Shown in pieces: positions 28,148-38,532 of a DNA stretch of 64,000 nucleotides. Positions within the stretch are counted from its first letter, which is position 1. Each line of letters opens with the position of its first letter. The notes beneath the pieces are model-generated. The model searched no databases. It saw nothing but the letters and a program-made list of their open reading frames with translations, and had not been told where the DNA came from. The stretch covers positions 2,420,001-2,484,000 of the forward strand of contig NZ_CP018155.1 of the NCBI RefSeq assembly GCF_001889045.1, given 5' to 3'. A program made the translations under genes and the position numbers. The stretch comes from Tenacibaculum todarodis (GTDB taxonomy: Bacteria > Bacteroidota > Bacteroidia > Flavobacteriales > Flavobacteriaceae).

Positions 28148-28894
28148 TTATCCTTTTAAAGACGCTTTTAAGAATTCAGTATTCATTCTTGCAATGTTTT
28201 CTAAAGAAATTCCTTTAGGACATTCAACTTCACAAGCACCAGTGTTTGTACAGTTTCCAAAACCTTCAGCATCCATTTGTGCAACCATGTTTAAAACACG
28301 ATCAGTTGCTTCAACCTGTCCTTGTGGTAATAAAGCATATTGAGACACTTTTGCACCTACAAATAACATTGCAGAAGAGTTTTTACACGTTGCAACACAA
28401 GCTCCACAACCAATACAAGTTGCCGCGTCCATTGCTTTATCTGCAGCTTCTTTAGAAATAGGAATTGCGTTTGCATCTTGTGTATTTCCTGAAGTATTTA
28501 CAGAAATATAACCACCAGATTGTTGAATACGTTCAAAAGAACTTCTATCAACAACTAAATCTTTAATTACAGGAAATGCTGCTGCTCTAAATGGCTCAAT
28601 TGTAATTGTATCACCATCTTTAAAAGAACGCATGTGTAACTGACATGTAGTTACACCACGATCTGGACCGTGTGCTTCACCGTTAATATACATAGAACAC
28701 ATTCCGCAAATTCCTTCACGACAATCATGGTCAAATGCAACAGGTTCATCACCTAAATTAATTATTTGTTCGTTTAAAACATCCATCATTTCTAAGAAAG
28801 ACATATGTTCAGAAATGTCAGATATTTTATAATCTACCATTTTCCCTTTATCACTTGCGTTTTTTTGACGCCAAATCTTAAGTGTTAAATTCAT
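28148..28894 (-). CDS. sdhB: Succinate dehydrogenase/fumarate reductase iron-sulfur subunit
   Basis: A 248-residue electron-transfer subunit of complex II. The [2Fe-2S] domain shows [19 protein letters not shown] and a later Cys in [12 protein letters not shown]. The C-terminal ferredoxin domain has [15 protein letters not shown] for [4Fe-4S] and [16 protein letters not shown] for the second cluster. It passes electrons from the FAD subunit to the quinone site in the membrane subunit. Last gene of sdhCAB; 9 bases after sdhA. Confidence 0.97.
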   Translation of the reverse strand: MNLTLKIWRQKNASDKGKMVDYKISDISEHMSFLEMMDVLNEQIINLGDEPVAFDHDCREGICGMCSMYINGEAHGPDRGVTTCQLHMRSFKDGDTITIEPFRAAAFPVIKDLVVDRSSFERIQQSGGYISVNTSGNTQDANAIPISKEAADKAMDAATCIGCGACVATCKNSSAMLFVGAKVSQYALLPQGQVEATDRVLNMVAQMDAEGFGNCTNTGACEVECPKGISLENIARMNTEFLKASLKG

Positions 28895-28903
28895 AATATC
28901 TTC

Positions 28904-30916
28904 TTATTTGTATGAACGTTGTTTTAATTCAATATCGTTAAACTCTAATTCTTCTTTGTGTAAAACTGCGTCTGCAGGTTCTCCTTTATATTCCCAAGCA
29001 GAAACATACGCATACTCTTCATCATTACGCTTTGCTTCACCTTTTTGTAATCCGTCTAATTCAACAGATTCTTCTCTAAAGTGACCCCCACAAGATTCGT
29101 TTCTATTTAATGCATCCTTCGCAAATAACTCTCCTAATTCTAAGAAATCTGCTACTCTACCAGCTTTTTCTAATTCAGGATTCATTTCGTTAGCATCACC
29201 AGGAACAGTTACGTTTTTCCAAAAATCTTCACGTAAAGCCTTAATTTCTGCCATAGCTTCTTTTAAACCTTGTTCGTTACGTGCCATTCCACATTTTTCC
29301 CACATAATTTTTCCTAATTTCTTGTGGTAATAATCTACAGAATGTTCTCCTTTATTATTGATGAAGAAATCGATACGTTCTTTAACTTCATTTTCTGCTG
29401 CTGTAAACTCTGGCGTTTCCGTTGAAATTTTTCCAGTACGAATATCATTAGATAAATAATCTCCAATTGTATATGGTAATACGAAATAACCGTCTGCTAA
29501 ACCTTGCATTAATGCAGAAGCTCCTAAACGGTTTGCACCATGATCAGAGAAGTTTGCTTCACCAATACAATACAATCCATCTACAGTTGTCATTAAGTTA
29601 TAATCTACCCAAACTCCACCCATTGTATAGTGTGTTGCAGGATAAATCATCATTGGCGTTTTGTATGGATTTTCATCAACAATTTTCTCATACATCTGGA
29701 ATAAGTTTCCATATTTAGCCTCCACAATAGCTTGTCCTAATTCGTATACTTTCGCTTCCGAAGGATTTGTTATGTGTTGTAATTTTGCTTGCTCTTTTCC
29801 GTAACGAGAAATAGCTGATTTAAAATCTAAATACACAGCTTCTCCAGTTGCATTTACTCCGTAACCAGCATCACAACGCTCTTTTGCTGCTCTTGAGGCA
29901 ACATCACGTGGAACTAAGTTACCAAATGCAGGATATCTTCTTTCTAAATAGTAATCTCTTTCATCTTCAGACAAATCAGTTGGTTTTTTACGACCTTCTC
30001 TAATTGCCATTACATCGTCCATACTTTTAGGAACCCAAATACGACCATCATTTCTTAATGATTCTGACATTAATGTCAGTTTAGATTGATAATCTCCCGA
30101 ACGAGGAATACACGTTGGGTGAATCTGAGTATAACAAGGATTTGCGAAATACGCTCCTTTTTTATGAATTTTCCAAGCTGCAGTTGCGTTAGAACCCATT
30201 GCATTGGTTGATAAGAAATATACATTTCCGTATCCACCAGAAGCAATAACTACTGCGTGTGCAGAGTGACGTTCGATTTCTCCTGTAACTAAGTTACGTG
30301 CTATAATTCCACGAGCTTTTCCACCAACCTTAACAACGTCTAACATTTCGTGACGATTGAACATTTCAATCTTTCCACGAGCAATTTGACGATTCATTGC
30401 TGAATATGCTCCTAATAATAATTGTTGACCAGTTTGTCCTTTAGCGTAAAAAGTTCTAGAAACTAAAACTCCACCAAAAGAACGGTTGTCTAATAAACCA
30501 CCATAATCACGTGCAAAAGGAACTCCTTGTGCAACACATTGGTCAATAATATTTGCAGAAACTTGCGCTAAACGATAAACGTTTGCTTCACGAGAACGAT
30601 AATCTCCACCTTTTACGGTATCGTAAAACAATCGGTAAAAAGAATCTCCATCTCCTTGATAGTTCTTGGCAGCGTTAATACCTCCTTGAGCAGCAATTGA
30701 ATGCGCTCTACGTGGAGAATCTTGATAAGCAAATGCTTTAACATTGTAGCCTAATTCTGCTAAAGTTGCAGAAGCAGAACCACCTGCTAAACCTGTTCCA
30801 ACTACAATAACATCTATGTTACGTTTGTTGGCAGGATTTACTAAATCAATATGATTTTTATAATCTGTCCATTTATCTTTTAATGGACCTTTTGGTACTT
30901 TTGAATCTAAAGCCAT
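28904..30916 (-). CDS. sdhA: Succinate dehydrogenase/fumarate reductase flavoprotein subunit
   Basis: A 670-residue FAD-binding catalytic subunit. The N-terminal dinucleotide fold is [20 protein letters not shown]; the covalent-FAD histidine lies in [19 protein letters not shown]; the substrate region includes [35 protein letters not shown] matches the conserved C-terminal FAD contact. The length and sequence agree with the Bacteroidota/Bacillus-type (class B) enzyme with a single cytochrome b subunit. It oxidises succinate in the TCA cycle and may run in reverse. Cotranscribed with sdhC and sdhB. Confidence 0.97.
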   Translation of the reverse strand: MALDSKVPKGPLKDKWTDYKNHIDLVNPANKRNIDVIVVGTGLAGGSASATLAELGYNVKAFAYQDSPRRAHSIAAQGGINAAKNYQGDGDSFYRLFYDTVKGGDYRSREANVYRLAQVSANIIDQCVAQGVPFARDYGGLLDNRSFGGVLVSRTFYAKGQTGQQLLLGAYSAMNRQIARGKIEMFNRHEMLDVVKVGGKARGIIARNLVTGEIERHSAHAVVIASGGYGNVYFLSTNAMGSNATAAWKIHKKGAYFANPCYTQIHPTCIPRSGDYQSKLTLMSESLRNDGRIWVPKSMDDVMAIREGRKKPTDLSEDERDYYLERRYPAFGNLVPRDVASRAAKERCDAGYGVNATGEAVYLDFKSAISRYGKEQAKLQHITNPSEAKVYELGQAIVEAKYGNLFQMYEKIVDENPYKTPMMIYPATHYTMGGVWVDYNLMTTVDGLYCIGEANFSDHGANRLGASALMQGLADGYFVLPYTIGDYLSNDIRTGKISTETPEFTAAENEVKERIDFFINNKGEHSVDYYHKKLGKIMWEKCGMARNEQGLKEAMAEIKALREDFWKNVTVPGDANEMNPELEKAGRVADFLELGELFAKDALNRNESCGGHFREESVELDGLQKGEAKRNDEEYAYVSAWEYKGEPADAVLHKEELEFNDIELKQRSYK

Positions 30917-30927
30917 ACGTTTTTGTA

Positions 30928-31602
30928 TTAGTGATTGAAGTGATGAAATAATGCAATAATGATAAATCCTACAGGAATACCAATAGCATAAATTTTACTA
31001 AATGTTTTCAATCCTTTAGTGTATTTATTGTTTGCTCCAACAGATTGGAAAGCTGAGTTAAAACCGTGTAATAAGTGCAATGCTAAAAAGACAAATGCAA
31101 CTACATAAGCTACAACTCTTGCTGGACTTAAAAATTTGTGTTGTAATTCGTGGAAGTATCTTAATTCACCATCATGTAAACCAGACCAATCTCCTTGAAT
31201 AAATTTAGTGTTCATTTCTGGAAACCAAAAATCGATAAAGTGTAACACCATAAATGCTAAAATTGCTAAACCAGACCAAATCATGTTTCTACTCATCCAA
31301 GTAGAATTTGCGCCTCCATTATTTTTAGCATAGCTAATTTTACGTGCACTCCAGTTTTTTGCTTCTAAAACAAACCCCATTACAAAGTGAAATATAACAC
31401 CAATTAGTAATATTGGCTGAATTGCATATTGTACAATTGGATTTGTTCCCATAAAATGAGACAAAGCGTTAAAGGTTTTTCCTTCGTTAGGAAAGATTGA
31501 AGTTAAATTGATTGCAAAGTGTTGCAGTAAAAATACCATTAAAAATAAGGCGGAAATTGCCATGGCAAATTTTCTTCCGATAGAAGATTTTAATAATCCC
31601 AT
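30928..31602 (-). CDS. sdhC: Succinate dehydrogenase cytochrome b subunit
   Basis: A 224-residue membrane anchor with five hydrophobic segments and histidines placed to bind two haems ([41 protein letters not shown]). This is the class B di-haem, single-subunit anchor, so no sdhD is expected. First gene of the sdhCAB operon, with a full promoter 28 bases upstream of its ATG. Confidence 0.95.
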   Translation of the reverse strand: MGLLKSSIGRKFAMAISALFLMVFLLQHFAINLTSIFPNEGKTFNALSHFMGTNPIVQYAIQPILLIGVIFHFVMGFVLEAKNWSARKISYAKNNGGANSTWMSRNMIWSGLAILAFMVLHFIDFWFPEMNTKFIQGDWSGLHDGELRYFHELQHKFLSPARVVAYVVAFVFLALHLLHGFNSAFQSVGANNKYTKGLKTFSKIYAIGIPVGFIIIALFHHFNH

Positions 31603-31629
31603 TGAGTTTTTATTGTTGATTAATCAAAA

Positions 31630-31660
31630 CAAATTTAAGGCTAAAACTAAACTTGCACAA
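31630..31660 (-). promoter_or_regulatory. Promoter of sdhCAB
   Basis: On the minus strand: TTG (31660-31658), 20-base spacer, TAAATTTG (31637-31630). The predicted leader is about 20 bases. Confidence 0.65.
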
Positions 31661-31831
31661 ACAAACTCTTTTTTTTTGTTGAATATTTAGAATGGGTTTA
31701 AATAGAGTAAATTTGATAATACAGGCGATATGTTTTTTAATACGTTTGTTTTATAAAGAACAATACCTAATTAAACGATTATTTAAAATGAATTTAACAT
31801 GAACAAAGGGTTATAACAATATAAACTTTAG

Positions 31832-31839
31832 TATTTTTG
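31832..31839 (+). promoter_or_regulatory. -7 promoter element of SDR gene
   Basis: TATTTTTG fits TAnnTTTG, 20 bases before the ATG; no TTG at the usual distance. Confidence 0.45.
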
Positions 31840-31859
31840 CAAGATTATAAAACGTAAGA

Positions 31860-32699
31860 ATGAGTACAGAAAAAAAAGTTTGGTTTATTACTGGTGTATC
31901 ATCAGGATTAGGTAAACAATTAGCTAAAGAAGTATTATCGCAAGGACAAATTGTTGTAGGAACTTTTAGAAAACAAGAACAAGTAACCGCATTTAATAAT
32001 GAAAGTCCAGGAAATTCTTTTGGAGTACTTATAGATGTTGCTAATACACAAATGATTATTGATGGTGTTAAAACCATTTTTGATAAATTCGGAAAAATAG
32101 ATGTAGTTGTTAATAATGCCGGTTATGGTATTATGGGAAGTGTTGAAGAAATTTCTGACGCAGAAGTAAGAAGACAGTTTGAAGTAAACGTTTTTGGTGT
32201 TTTAACTACTATTAGAGAAGTTTTACCACAAATGCGTAAACAACGTTCGGGGCATATTATAAACATAACTTCTATTGCAGGACGTGTTGGTTCTCAGGGT
32301 TTAGGAATCTATAATGGTTCTAAATTTGCTTTAGAAGGTATTGGAGAAGCTTTAGCGGCAGAATTAAAGCCTTTAAATATTAAGGTAACTAATGTTGAGC
32401 CAGGACCATTTAGAACAGAATGGGCAGGAAGTTCAGCTGCTTACGATAATACTAAAATTGAAGATTACGAAAGTACTGTTGGAGAACGCATTAGAGGTTT
32501 ACAAAACTTAAGTGGTAACCAACCAGGTAATCCAGTAAAAGCAGCAGATGCAATTTATAAATTAGCACAATTAGAAGAAGCTCCAGTACACTTACCATTA
32601 GGTAAAATTGCTTACGAAGTTTTCGGAAATGTAAATAATGGCTTAATTGAAGAGTTAGCTAAGTTTGAACACTTAGGTAAAGAATGTGATTTTGAATAA
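31860..32699 (+). CDS. Short-chain dehydrogenase/reductase (SDR)
   Basis: A 279-residue classical SDR. The NAD(P) loop is FITGVSSGLGKQLAKEVL (TGxxxGxG), followed by DVVVNNAGYGIMG, the catalytic Ser in IINITSIAGRVGS and the YxxxK pair in YNGSKFALEGIGEAL. VEPGPFRTEWAGSSAAY resembles the subgroup often annotated as oxidoreductase near SDR-type ketoreductases. The substrate is unknown. It is a single-gene unit with its own terminator. Confidence 0.92.
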   Translation: MSTEKKVWFITGVSSGLGKQLAKEVLSQGQIVVGTFRKQEQVTAFNNESPGNSFGVLIDVANTQMIIDGVKTIFDKFGKIDVVVNNAGYGIMGSVEEISDAEVRRQFEVNVFGVLTTIREVLPQMRKQRSGHIINITSIAGRVGSQGLGIYNGSKFALEGIGEALAAELKPLNIKVTNVEPGPFRTEWAGSSAAYDNTKIEDYESTVGERIRGLQNLSGNQPGNPVKAADAIYKLAQLEEAPVHLPLGKIAYEVFGNVNNGLIEELAKFEHLGKECDFE

Positions 32700-32724
32700 G
32701 GTAATTTAACCTTTTATAGATATT

Positions 32725-32750
32725 AAAAACCGCCTTTTGGCGGTTTTTTT
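32725..32750 (+). terminator. Terminator after SDR gene
   Basis: AAAAACCGCC-TTTT-GGCGGTTTTTTT, 26 bases after the stop. Confidence 0.92.
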
Positions 32751-32791
32751 GTTTTTAGGACAATTTTTTGATAAAAACTCAGGTTTTCTCT

Positions 32792-32880
32792 GCGTTAGGG
32801 ATTGTAGCGTTTGTTTGAGCTCTTTTTGTTTTTTTAAACAAAAAAGCGAGTGCGGAAAGCCCGACCTTTAGGTAACGTCC
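32792..32880 (+). repeat. Structured intergenic repeat, copy A (short form)
   Basis: Begins GCGTTAGGGATTGTAGCG and ends GGAAAGCCCGACC, then TAACGTCC. The two termini can pair (GCGTTA with TAACGTC). The middle is an arm TTGTTT / AAACAA-rich hairpin flanked by GAGCTC and GCGAGTGC. The same ends frame copy B at 26024-26174 in the opposite orientation. It occupies the gap between the SDR terminator and glnS; the sequence 32881-32946 holds nothing recognisable beyond the glnS promoter region. Confidence 0.75.
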
Positions 32881-32946
32881 AAAAAACTGTTATAGACTGT
32901 TTAAGGTGATAAAAAAAACGTAATTTTGTTTTTCAATTTTTAGAAA

Positions 32947-34632
32947 ATGACTGAAGAGAAAAAACCGCTAAATTTTTTAGAACAAATTATTGAAGAGGAT
33001 TTGGCAAATGGAATGCCAAAAGAAAACTTACGTTTCCGATTTCCACCAGAACCAAACGGATATTTGCATATTGGACACACAAAAGCCATAGGAATTAGTT
33101 TTGGTTTGGGTGAAAAATACAATGCACCTGTAAATTTGCGTTTTGATGATACAAATCCTGCAAAGGAAGAGCAGGAATATGTAGATGCAATTAAGGAAGA
33201 TATTGCTTGGTTGGGTTATAAGTGGGAAAACGAATTGTATTCTTCAGATTATTTTCAACAATTGTATGATTGGGCAGTTTTAATGATTAAAGACGGAAAA
33301 GCGTATGTTGATAGTCAAACTTCGGAAGCAATGCGCGAGCAAAAAGGAACACCAACTCGGGTTGGAACAAACAGTCCGTTTAGAGATCGTTCTGTGGAAG
33401 AAAACTTACAGTTATTTCAAGATATGAAAGATGGTAAGTTTAATGAAGGTGAACACGTTTTACGTGCAAAAATTGATATGGCAGATGATAATATGTTAAT
33501 GAGAGATCCATTAATGTATCGTGTTTTATACAAAGAACATCATAGAACGGGTAAAGATTGGTGTATTTATCCGATGTACGATTGGACACACGGAGAGAGT
33601 GATTATATGGAGCAAGTCTCACATTCATTATGTTCTTTGGAATTTAAACCACATCGTAAACTATATAATTGGTTTCGCGATAATGTGTATGAATTTAGCA
33701 AGAATGAATACCCTAATCCGCCAAAACAACGTGAGTTTTCTCGTTTAAACTTAAGTTATACAGTAATGAGTAAACGTAAGTTGATGAAGTTGGTAGAACA
33801 AGGAATTGTTTCTGGTTGGGACGATCCAAGAATGCCAACAATTTCTGGTTTAAGACGAAGAGGTTATACACCAGCTGCAATAAAAAGTTTTATTGAAACG
33901 GTTGGAGTTTCTAAACGAGAGAATGTAATTGATGTTTCTTTATTAGAGTTTAAAATTAGAGAAGATTTAAATAAAACAGCCAAAAGAGTAATGGCGGTTT
34001 TAGATCCTGTAAAAGTTGTAATTACTAATTATCCTGAAGGAGATGGAGAAATGTTAGATGCTAATTATAACGATTACGAAGAAGGTTTTGGAACCAGAGA
34101 AGTTCCGTTTTCAAGAGAAATTTATATAGAGCGCGAAGATTTTAGAGAAGAAGCAAATAAGAAGTTTTTCCGATTGAAATTAGGGAAAGAAGTTCGTTTA
34201 AAAAACGCTTATTTTATTACAGCAAATAGTTGTACAAAAGATGATGATGGAAATATTACAGAAATACAATGTACATACGATCCGTTAACAAAATCGGGAA
34301 TGGATACAGAAGAAAGCAAGCGTAAAGTAAAAGGAACTTTGCATTGGGTTTCTATAAAACATGCTATTAAAGCAGAAGTTAGAGTCTATGACAGGTTGTT
34401 TAATGATGAAGCTCCTGACGGACATAAAGACAAAGATTTTATGGAATTTGTAAATCCGAGTTCTTTAGAAACTATTACGGCGTATTTAGAGCCAAGTTTA
34501 CAAACTGCTAAAATTGGTGAACGTTTTCAGTTTCAACGTCTAGGTTATTTTAATGTTGATAATGACTCAACTGCAGAAAATTTAGTATTCAATAAAACGG
34601 TTGGTTTACGAGATTCTTGGGCTAAGAAATAA
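32947..34632 (+). CDS. glnS: Glutamine-tRNA ligase
   Basis: A 561-residue class I synthetase that charges tRNA-Gln directly with glutamine. The HIGH motif is in PPEPNGYLHIGHTKAIG near residue 35, NLRFDDTNPAKEEQEY follows, and the KMSKS equivalent is VMSKRKLMKLVEQG near residue 277. The C-terminal anticodon-binding beta-barrels (for example FFRLKLGKEVRLKNAYFI) are complete. Single gene, with its own terminator. Confidence 0.97.
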   Translation: MTEEKKPLNFLEQIIEEDLANGMPKENLRFRFPPEPNGYLHIGHTKAIGISFGLGEKYNAPVNLRFDDTNPAKEEQEYVDAIKEDIAWLGYKWENELYSSDYFQQLYDWAVLMIKDGKAYVDSQTSEAMREQKGTPTRVGTNSPFRDRSVEENLQLFQDMKDGKFNEGEHVLRAKIDMADDNMLMRDPLMYRVLYKEHHRTGKDWCIYPMYDWTHGESDYMEQVSHSLCSLEFKPHRKLYNWFRDNVYEFSKNEYPNPPKQREFSRLNLSYTVMSKRKLMKLVEQGIVSGWDDPRMPTISGLRRRGYTPAAIKSFIETVGVSKRENVIDVSLLEFKIREDLNKTAKRVMAVLDPVKVVITNYPEGDGEMLDANYNDYEEGFGTREVPFSREIYIEREDFREEANKKFFRLKLGKEVRLKNAYFITANSCTKDDDGNITEIQCTYDPLTKSGMDTEESKRKVKGTLHWVSIKHAIKAEVRVYDRLFNDEAPDGHKDKDFMEFVNPSSLETITAYLEPSLQTAKIGERFQFQRLGYFNVDNDSTAENLVFNKTVGLRDSWAKK

Positions 34633-34652
34633 GTTGGCAGAATGAAGTATAT

Positions 34653-34687
34653 AAAAAAAACCACAACTTAGTTGTGGTTTTTTTTTA
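34653..34687 (+). terminator. Bidirectional terminator between glnS and outer-membrane protein gene
   Basis: AAAAACCACAAC-TTA-GTTGTGGTTTTTT with A and T tracts on both sides. Confidence 0.92.
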
Positions 34688-34698
34688 TGTTTTGCTTT

Positions 34699-35532
34699 TT
34701 AGAATAATCGTAATGGATCAGAGAAATTTAAGTGCCAAATAACACCAACTTGTAAACTAATTGCCCATTCATTGTATTTGTTTTCTGGACGATTCTTTGC
34801 GTTTAGTCCATCGACATTGTCAGAAAAGAAATATTGCCAACGCCCTAGAGCAGATAAATCCATTCTTTCGGTTAATTTATATCTTATTCCAGCTCCTAAA
34901 ACAGCTGAACCTGTACTTCCTTTACCTACAGCTCTATCTCTCCAATCTTGCCACTTAGTGTATAATAAAGTTGGGTCACTTCTCCAATCTCCATCTCCAT
35001 GTTCAGTTGTTAAATCGTTTTCATACATAGAATACATTATACCTAAACTAACATAAGGATTCCATTTATACTCAGAATAATAAGCACTAAATGAACGTAA
35101 ATCATTAAAATGATATTCTCCACTAACACCAAAATTAAAGATACTTACAGAACCTCTCATGTCTCTAAGCTTCTGCCTATTAGAAAAAGGACCGCCACCA
35201 GCTTCAACGTATTTACCATGATGACGTAAATTATCCGTTGTCATATAATTGATTTCCGTTTTTATGGCAATATCATCAATAAGTCTATAACGCGCATTCC
35301 AACGCGCATTTCTATTATAAAAAGTAAGGTAATGAACTAAACTTATAGACATTGCAGCATTACCAACTTCACTTTGAAAGTTATATCGTTGGCCATAATC
35401 AGATTGCATAGCATAAACACCAGTAAACACACCAATATCGTGTGTTAAGTGTTGGTTATCGAAAGTGTACTTTTGCGCAAAAAGGCTAAAGCAACTAAAA
35501 AGTAGAATTAAGGTTGAAATTAGGGATTTCAA
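34699..35532 (-). CDS. Outer-membrane beta-barrel protein of unknown function (THC0290_0291-like)
   Basis: A 277-residue protein with a signal peptide (MKSLISTLILLFSCFSLFAQ) and alternating amphipathic strands rich in Tyr/Trp, ending in LNFSDPLRLF with a terminal Phe as in many barrel proteins. The segment MYSMYENDLTTEHGDGDW and the general layout fit the family labelled THC0290_0291 in Tenacibaculum relatives, which I recall only loosely. The predicted start is TTG (35530-35532); no in-frame ATG lies close to the signal peptide. It is probably a channel or a structural barrel; the ligand is unknown. Confidence 0.75.
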   Translation of the reverse strand: MKSLISTLILLFSCFSLFAQKYTFDNQHLTHDIGVFTGVYAMQSDYGQRYNFQSEVGNAAMSISLVHYLTFYNRNARWNARYRLIDDIAIKTEINYMTTDNLRHHGKYVEAGGGPFSNRQKLRDMRGSVSIFNFGVSGEYHFNDLRSFSAYYSEYKWNPYVSLGIMYSMYENDLTTEHGDGDWRSDPTLLYTKWQDWRDRAVGKGSTGSAVLGAGIRYKLTERMDLSALGRWQYFFSDNVDGLNAKNRPENKYNEWAISLQVGVIWHLNFSDPLRLF

Positions 35533-35601
35533 AAGATTCTTTATTTAGGGGTCTAAAAACAAATATATAAAAGTTAGTTAAAGTTTTGGTTTAAAATAGA
35601 C

Positions 35602-37236
35602 TTATTTTATAGTAAATGTTTCATTTACAACCCAATTTGCTCTTATTTTTAATTCTTTGTCGAAGTAAATAATTTGTTCTGGTTGAAATTTTTGCAAGAA
35701 ATCACCGGTATCCCACTTATTATTTTTATTAGTGTCTATAATAGCGCGAACAGTATATGTTTGTGGTTCTAACAAAGAAAATTCAACTTTATTTAAGTCT
35801 TTTATATATTTTTTAGAAACTACTTCTTTGCTTTTAGATAAAAGCTCTAAAATTATTGGACTTTCCGTTTGATTTTCAATTTCTAAAATTATGCTTCCAT
35901 AATCGTCAATTGCTTTTGTTTTAAGTGAAAGCTTGATAGAGTCATTTGTTGTGTTATAAATATCAGTAAAAGCATTTGGTAATACTTTTACAGTGTATTT
36001 ATTGGATGGTTCTTTATTGAAATGGAAAACGTATTTATTTATTGCTTCTTTTTTTAGTTGAAATTTTACCGCTACAGTATCTTTATCAACCAAAGAAAAC
36101 TTAGTGTCATCTGTTTTTACAATTGGGTTGTTTGTATTAAAAAACAAGGTGTCGTTTAAGTGTAAATTGCCATTTGCTGACGCTAAAACATTTAAAGAAT
36201 CTATTTTTTTCTTACGAAGAAAAACAGTTGTCGTGTCTTTAATATTAGTGTTAGAAACAATAAAATTTAAAGAATCTTGTTCAATAGGTGTAAACCAATA
36301 ATTTAAAGTGTCTTTACCTTTTTCAAATTGGGTAAAAGCCTTAAAATTTTCAGGCACTTCAGATAAAAGGTTAATTTTCATTTCAGTTTTTTCTCCTTCA
36401 AAACCAAATTGAATTCTACCTTTAGTTACTTCTTTACCGCGTTTAAATTTATACGGTTGTAGTTCTTTAAATAGCACTAATTCTTTATTTACAACACTAT
36501 CTCTAGGTAAAGAAATAGTATCTATAGAAAAGGCAATTTTATCTGTTTTTGAGCTAAAAATATAGTTGTTATTTTCTTCCTTAAGTGCTAATAACAAATA
36601 GTTCCCTTTTTGTAAATTAGTAAATTGATAATTGTTAGAATCTAACGTGTTAGAAACATACAGGGGTTTCTTTTTATAAATGATAGAATCTGTAAAAGTA
36701 GAATCTAACTTATACAATAAAACACTTGTGCTTTTAGCTAAATCTTCTACTAATGCGTCTCTAACCACACCTTTTAAGGTTAATGAATCTATATAATCTC
36801 CCGTAGAAAAAACATATTTAAAACTCTCTAACTTGTTATTCTCGTTATTGTCTTGTACTGCATTACCAAAGTTAAAAGTGTAGGTAGTATTTTGTTTTAG
36901 TGTGTCTAAAATTTCAATATTAATATATTTACTTGGAGTTCCTTGAGGTGTTATCAACGGCGGATTTTTCATTGGTGGAGAAACAACCAATTGTTTATTT
37001 AAATCCTTTAGAACAATATATTCATCAAAATAAAGTCTAATCTTTTTCTTGTTGAATTTAATAGTTTCGTTTGGCGGATTTGCAGTTACCAAAATGGGTG
37101 CAGCTTCATCTTTTGGACCACCTTCAGGCCTTCCTTTTCTAGCACAATCATACAATGCAAGAACCATTAAAGAGAAAAGTAAAATTTTTGAAACGTTTTT
37201 CACAAAAAAATATTTACAACAAAGAAACAAAATCAT
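35602..37236 (-). CDS. Ig-like (Big_5) domain lipoprotein
   Basis: A 544-residue lipoprotein. The signal is best seen from a GTG codon 11 residues in (VKNVSKILLFSLMVLALYDC, Cys31 of the long form); the longer ATG start overlaps the comF stop (ATGA), so translation may be coupled. Residues about 40-140 match the bacterial Ig-like Big_5 domain (RKGRPEGGPKDEAAPILVTA, NKKKIRLYFDEYIVLKDLNK, TTYTFNFGNAVQDNNENNKL). The rest is beta-rich with no catalytic motif and ends with a DTNKNNKWDTGDFLQKFQPE stretch. Members of this group are common single-copy flavobacterial surface or periplasmic proteins of unknown role. Confidence 0.85.
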   Translation of the reverse strand: MILFLCCKYFFVKNVSKILLFSLMVLALYDCARKGRPEGGPKDEAAPILVTANPPNETIKFNKKKIRLYFDEYIVLKDLNKQLVVSPPMKNPPLITPQGTPSKYINIEILDTLKQNTTYTFNFGNAVQDNNENNKLESFKYVFSTGDYIDSLTLKGVVRDALVEDLAKSTSVLLYKLDSTFTDSIIYKKKPLYVSNTLDSNNYQFTNLQKGNYLLLALKEENNNYIFSSKTDKIAFSIDTISLPRDSVVNKELVLFKELQPYKFKRGKEVTKGRIQFGFEGEKTEMKINLLSEVPENFKAFTQFEKGKDTLNYWFTPIEQDSLNFIVSNTNIKDTTTVFLRKKKIDSLNVLASANGNLHLNDTLFFNTNNPIVKTDDTKFSLVDKDTVAVKFQLKKEAINKYVFHFNKEPSNKYTVKVLPNAFTDIYNTTNDSIKLSLKTKAIDDYGSIILEIENQTESPIILELLSKSKEVVSKKYIKDLNKVEFSLLEPQTYTVRAIIDTNKNNKWDTGDFLQKFQPEQIIYFDKELKIRANWVVNETFTIK

Positions 37237-37919
37237 TCTGTAAACGCCATTGTAACAATACTTATTTTAATATTTTCTGTTTTTAACAATTCATTACAGC
37301 AACTTTCTAGTGTTGCTCCTGTTGTAATTACATCATCAATTAGTAAAACGTGTTTGTTTTTAAATTTGGTAAAATCGGAGAGTGTAAAATTTGTTTGAGA
37401 GTTAGAAAATCGTTCAAAACGTTGCTTGTAAGTTTGTGTTTTGGTTGAAGAAATTCTGATTAAAACGTTGTTGTTATACGGGGTATTTAAAATTTCACTT
37501 AAAGCTTCGCCGAATTTTGTAAGTTGATTATAACCGCGCTCTTGCAATCTTTTTTTGTGCAAAGGAACTGGAATTATATAATCTACATCAGAGAATTGAT
37601 TACTTTCATTTAAAATTTCTCCAAACCAACTTCCTATAAAAGTGCCAATTTCTTCATTACCTTTATATTTTAAAGAATGAATTAACTCGCGCGTTTTACC
37701 AACCTTTCTAAAATATAAAAACGAAGTAGCTTTTTCAATAGGAATTCTACCAAAGAAAGTTTGAGCAACGCTATTATTTTTATAGTCTGTATGATTAATA
37801 ATGGGCAAGTCGTGCCTACAAAAAGAACAAATTACAGTTTCTCCTTTTAACAATTTATTATTACAAGTTGTACATAAATTAGGGTAAAATAATTGGAAAA
37901 AGTCTTTTAAAAGTTGCAT
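37233..37919 (-). CDS. comF: ComF-family amidophosphoribosyltransferase-like protein
   Basis: A 228-residue protein from the ATG at 37919 (MQLLKDFFQLFYPNLCTTCN); an open TTG-started extension upstream overlaps the divergent methyltransferase gene and is unlikely. An N-terminal zinc ribbon (CTTCNNKLLKGETVICSFC) precedes a phosphoribosyltransferase fold with YIIPVPLHKKRLQERGYNQL and the PRPP loop HVLLIDDVITTGATLESC. ComF proteins take part in DNA uptake for natural transformation in several bacteria. The gene overlaps the next one by 4 bases. Confidence 0.9.
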   Translation of the reverse strand: MQLLKDFFQLFYPNLCTTCNNKLLKGETVICSFCRHDLPIINHTDYKNNSVAQTFFGRIPIEKATSFLYFRKVGKTRELIHSLKYKGNEEIGTFIGSWFGEILNESNQFSDVDYIIPVPLHKKRLQERGYNQLTKFGEALSEILNTPYNNNVLIRISSTKTQTYKQRFERFSNSQTNFTLSDFTKFKNKHVLLIDDVITTGATLESCCNELLKTENIKISIVTMAFTE

Positions 37920-37963
37920 ATTTACACAGCGTTTTTTGCTAAAGTTAAACAAAACAAATCTTT

Positions 37964-38521
37964 TTGACAAACAGACTCAAATTTTTTAAAGAAGCCGTAA
38001 AAAGTTTAAAAACATCTGGAACGGTAACTCCAAGTTCTCGTTTTTTGGCAAAAAGAATGATTGCTAAAATAGATTTTGCAACCACAGATGTTGTTGTAGA
38101 ATTAGGCGCTGGAAATGGTGTAATTACCAAACAAATCTTAAAAAAACTACACCCAAAAGCAACTTTGGTTTGTTTTGAAATTAACGATAATTTTTATAAA
38201 GATTTATTGAAGATTAAAAATAAGCAATTGGTTGTTTTAAATACTTCTGCTGAAAAAATTGAAGAAGAGTTAGCAAAACTAGGATTTTCAGAAGCAAACC
38301 ATATTATTTCTAGCTTACCGTTTACTATAATTCCTGATGCCATTTCAACAGAAATTTTAGAAAAAGCGTATAAAGTTTTAGCTTCAAAAGGTACGTTTAT
38401 GCAGTATCAATATTCATTAACGTATTTTAAAAAATTATCTAAAGTTTTTTCCGAAGAAATTAAATTAGAATTTGAACCACTTAACTTTCCACCAGCATTT
38501 GTTTATCGCTGTATAAAGTAA
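37964..38521 (+). CDS. Class I SAM-dependent methyltransferase (phospholipid/rRNA-type)
   Basis: A 185-residue methyltransferase. Motif I is VVELGAGNGVITKQIL near residue 45, the acidic SAM contact is VCFEINDNF, and IISSLPFTIIPDAI occupies the motif IV position, as in phospholipid N-methyltransferase and KsgA-like enzymes. The GTVTPSSRFLAKRM segment before motif I supports the phospholipid N-methyltransferase-like branch. The start is TTG at 37964; the region upstream contains no in-frame ATG. Divergent from comF. The substrate is not established. Confidence 0.82.
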   Translation: MTNRLKFFKEAVKSLKTSGTVTPSSRFLAKRMIAKIDFATTDVVVELGAGNGVITKQILKKLHPKATLVCFEINDNFYKDLLKIKNKQLVVLNTSAEKIEEELAKLGFSEANHIISSLPFTIIPDAISTEILEKAYKVLASKGTFMQYQYSLTYFKKLSKVFSEEIKLEFEPLNFPPAFVYRCIK

Positions 38522-38532
38522 CTTATTTTTTA

